From contig JAISRK010000029.1 in NCBI GenBank assembly GCA_031273665.1, positions 1 to 6,872 on the forward strand: 6,872 nt of DNA, given 5' to 3'. Shown piece by piece: positions 6,723 through 6,872 of this stretch; position 1 is the first letter of the stretch, and every line of letters begins with the position of its first letter. A program made the position numbers and the translations under genes. This DNA comes from Holosporales bacterium (lineage in GTDB: Bacteria > Pseudomonadota > Alphaproteobacteria > UBA3830 > JAIRMZ01). The notes under the pieces were generated by a model. The model saw only the letters and a program-made list of their open reading frames with translations, did no database searches and was not told where the DNA came from.

Positions 6723-6751
6723 TTGCCATAATGATGAAGCTGTGGTAGAGA
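6723..6751 (+). promoter_or_regulatory. Candidate promoter of the rplK operon
   Basis: TTGCCA (6723-6728) and TAGAGA (6746-6751) are separated by exactly 17 bases. Transcription would begin near 6758-6760, about 25 bases before the rplK start. A separate promoter fits the 152-base gap after RNase J and the need for high ribosomal protein expression. Confidence 0.45.
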
Positions 6752-6784
6752 GAATCACGCTATTAAGGCAATAGGAACGAGAGT

Positions 6785-6872
6785 ATGGCGAAAAAAGTCA
6801 CTGGATACATTAAGCTCCAGGTTCCCGCGGGAAAAGCGAATCCCTCGCCACCTATCGGGCCGGCTTTAGGAC
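6785..6872 (+). CDS. rplK: Ribosomal protein L11 (5' part only)
   Basis: The first 29 codons are present and the window ends inside the gene. The product starts [20 protein letters not shown] and continues SPPIGPALG, the highly conserved L11 N-terminus with the proline-rich PPIGPALG segment. L11 is part of the GTPase-associated centre of the 50S subunit and binds 23S rRNA. AGGA at 6773-6776, eight bases before the ATG, is the ribosome binding site. L1 (rplA) would be expected next. The usual upstream genes secE and nusG are absent; RNase J precedes instead. Confidence 0.97.
   Translation, partial: MAKKVTGYIKLQVPAGKANPSPPIGPALG

Overview
The window most likely comes from an alphaproteobacterium with moderate to low GC, possibly a host-associated one. 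The best evidence is the adjacent pair biotin-protein ligase (birA) and ribonuclease J, which commonly sit together in alphaproteobacteria downstream of the NADH dehydrogenase genes. The lineage is an inference from gene order and protein character; no rRNA or other decisive marker is present.

Layout. Positions 1-375 (minus strand) hold the first 125 codons of an exported protein; the rest lies outside the window. The mature part looks weakly like the start of a GNAT acetyltransferase. Positions 376-1257 are an 880-base stretch without a convincing gene. It holds two RNA hairpins and the divergent promoters of its flanking genes. Positions 1258-2673 encode a complete periplasmic serine protease of the DegP/HtrA family with an intact catalytic triad and two PDZ domains. 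A 40-codon ORF (2670-2792) overlaps the protease stop as ATGA and the next start as TAATG. The next gene (2792-3850) is an FkbM-family SAM-dependent methyltransferase that carries an uninterrupted run of twelve G near its 5' end. Positions 3851-4190 are a second non-coding stretch ending in a probable birA promoter. birA (4191-4955) and RNase J (4974-6632) follow with an 18-base gap and are probably one operon. After 152 bases with a promoter, the window ends in the first 29 codons of ribosomal protein L11 (rplK).

How the genes relate. DegP handles envelope protein quality control. The methyltransferase probably modifies a surface glycan or a small metabolite, and its G12 tract makes it a strong candidate for on/off phase variation by slipped-strand mispairing. 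BirA and RNase J are housekeeping enzymes (biotin attachment to acetyl-CoA carboxylase; RNA decay and processing). L11 opens a ribosomal protein operon, but the usual secE-nusG pair is not directly upstream of it here.

The most notable observations are the G12 contingency-like tract, the doubly overlapping small ORF, the exported GNAT-like protein, the RNase J-L11 junction, and a one-residue insertion in the BirA biotin/AMP loop. No mobile element, CRISPR array or tRNA could be supported.
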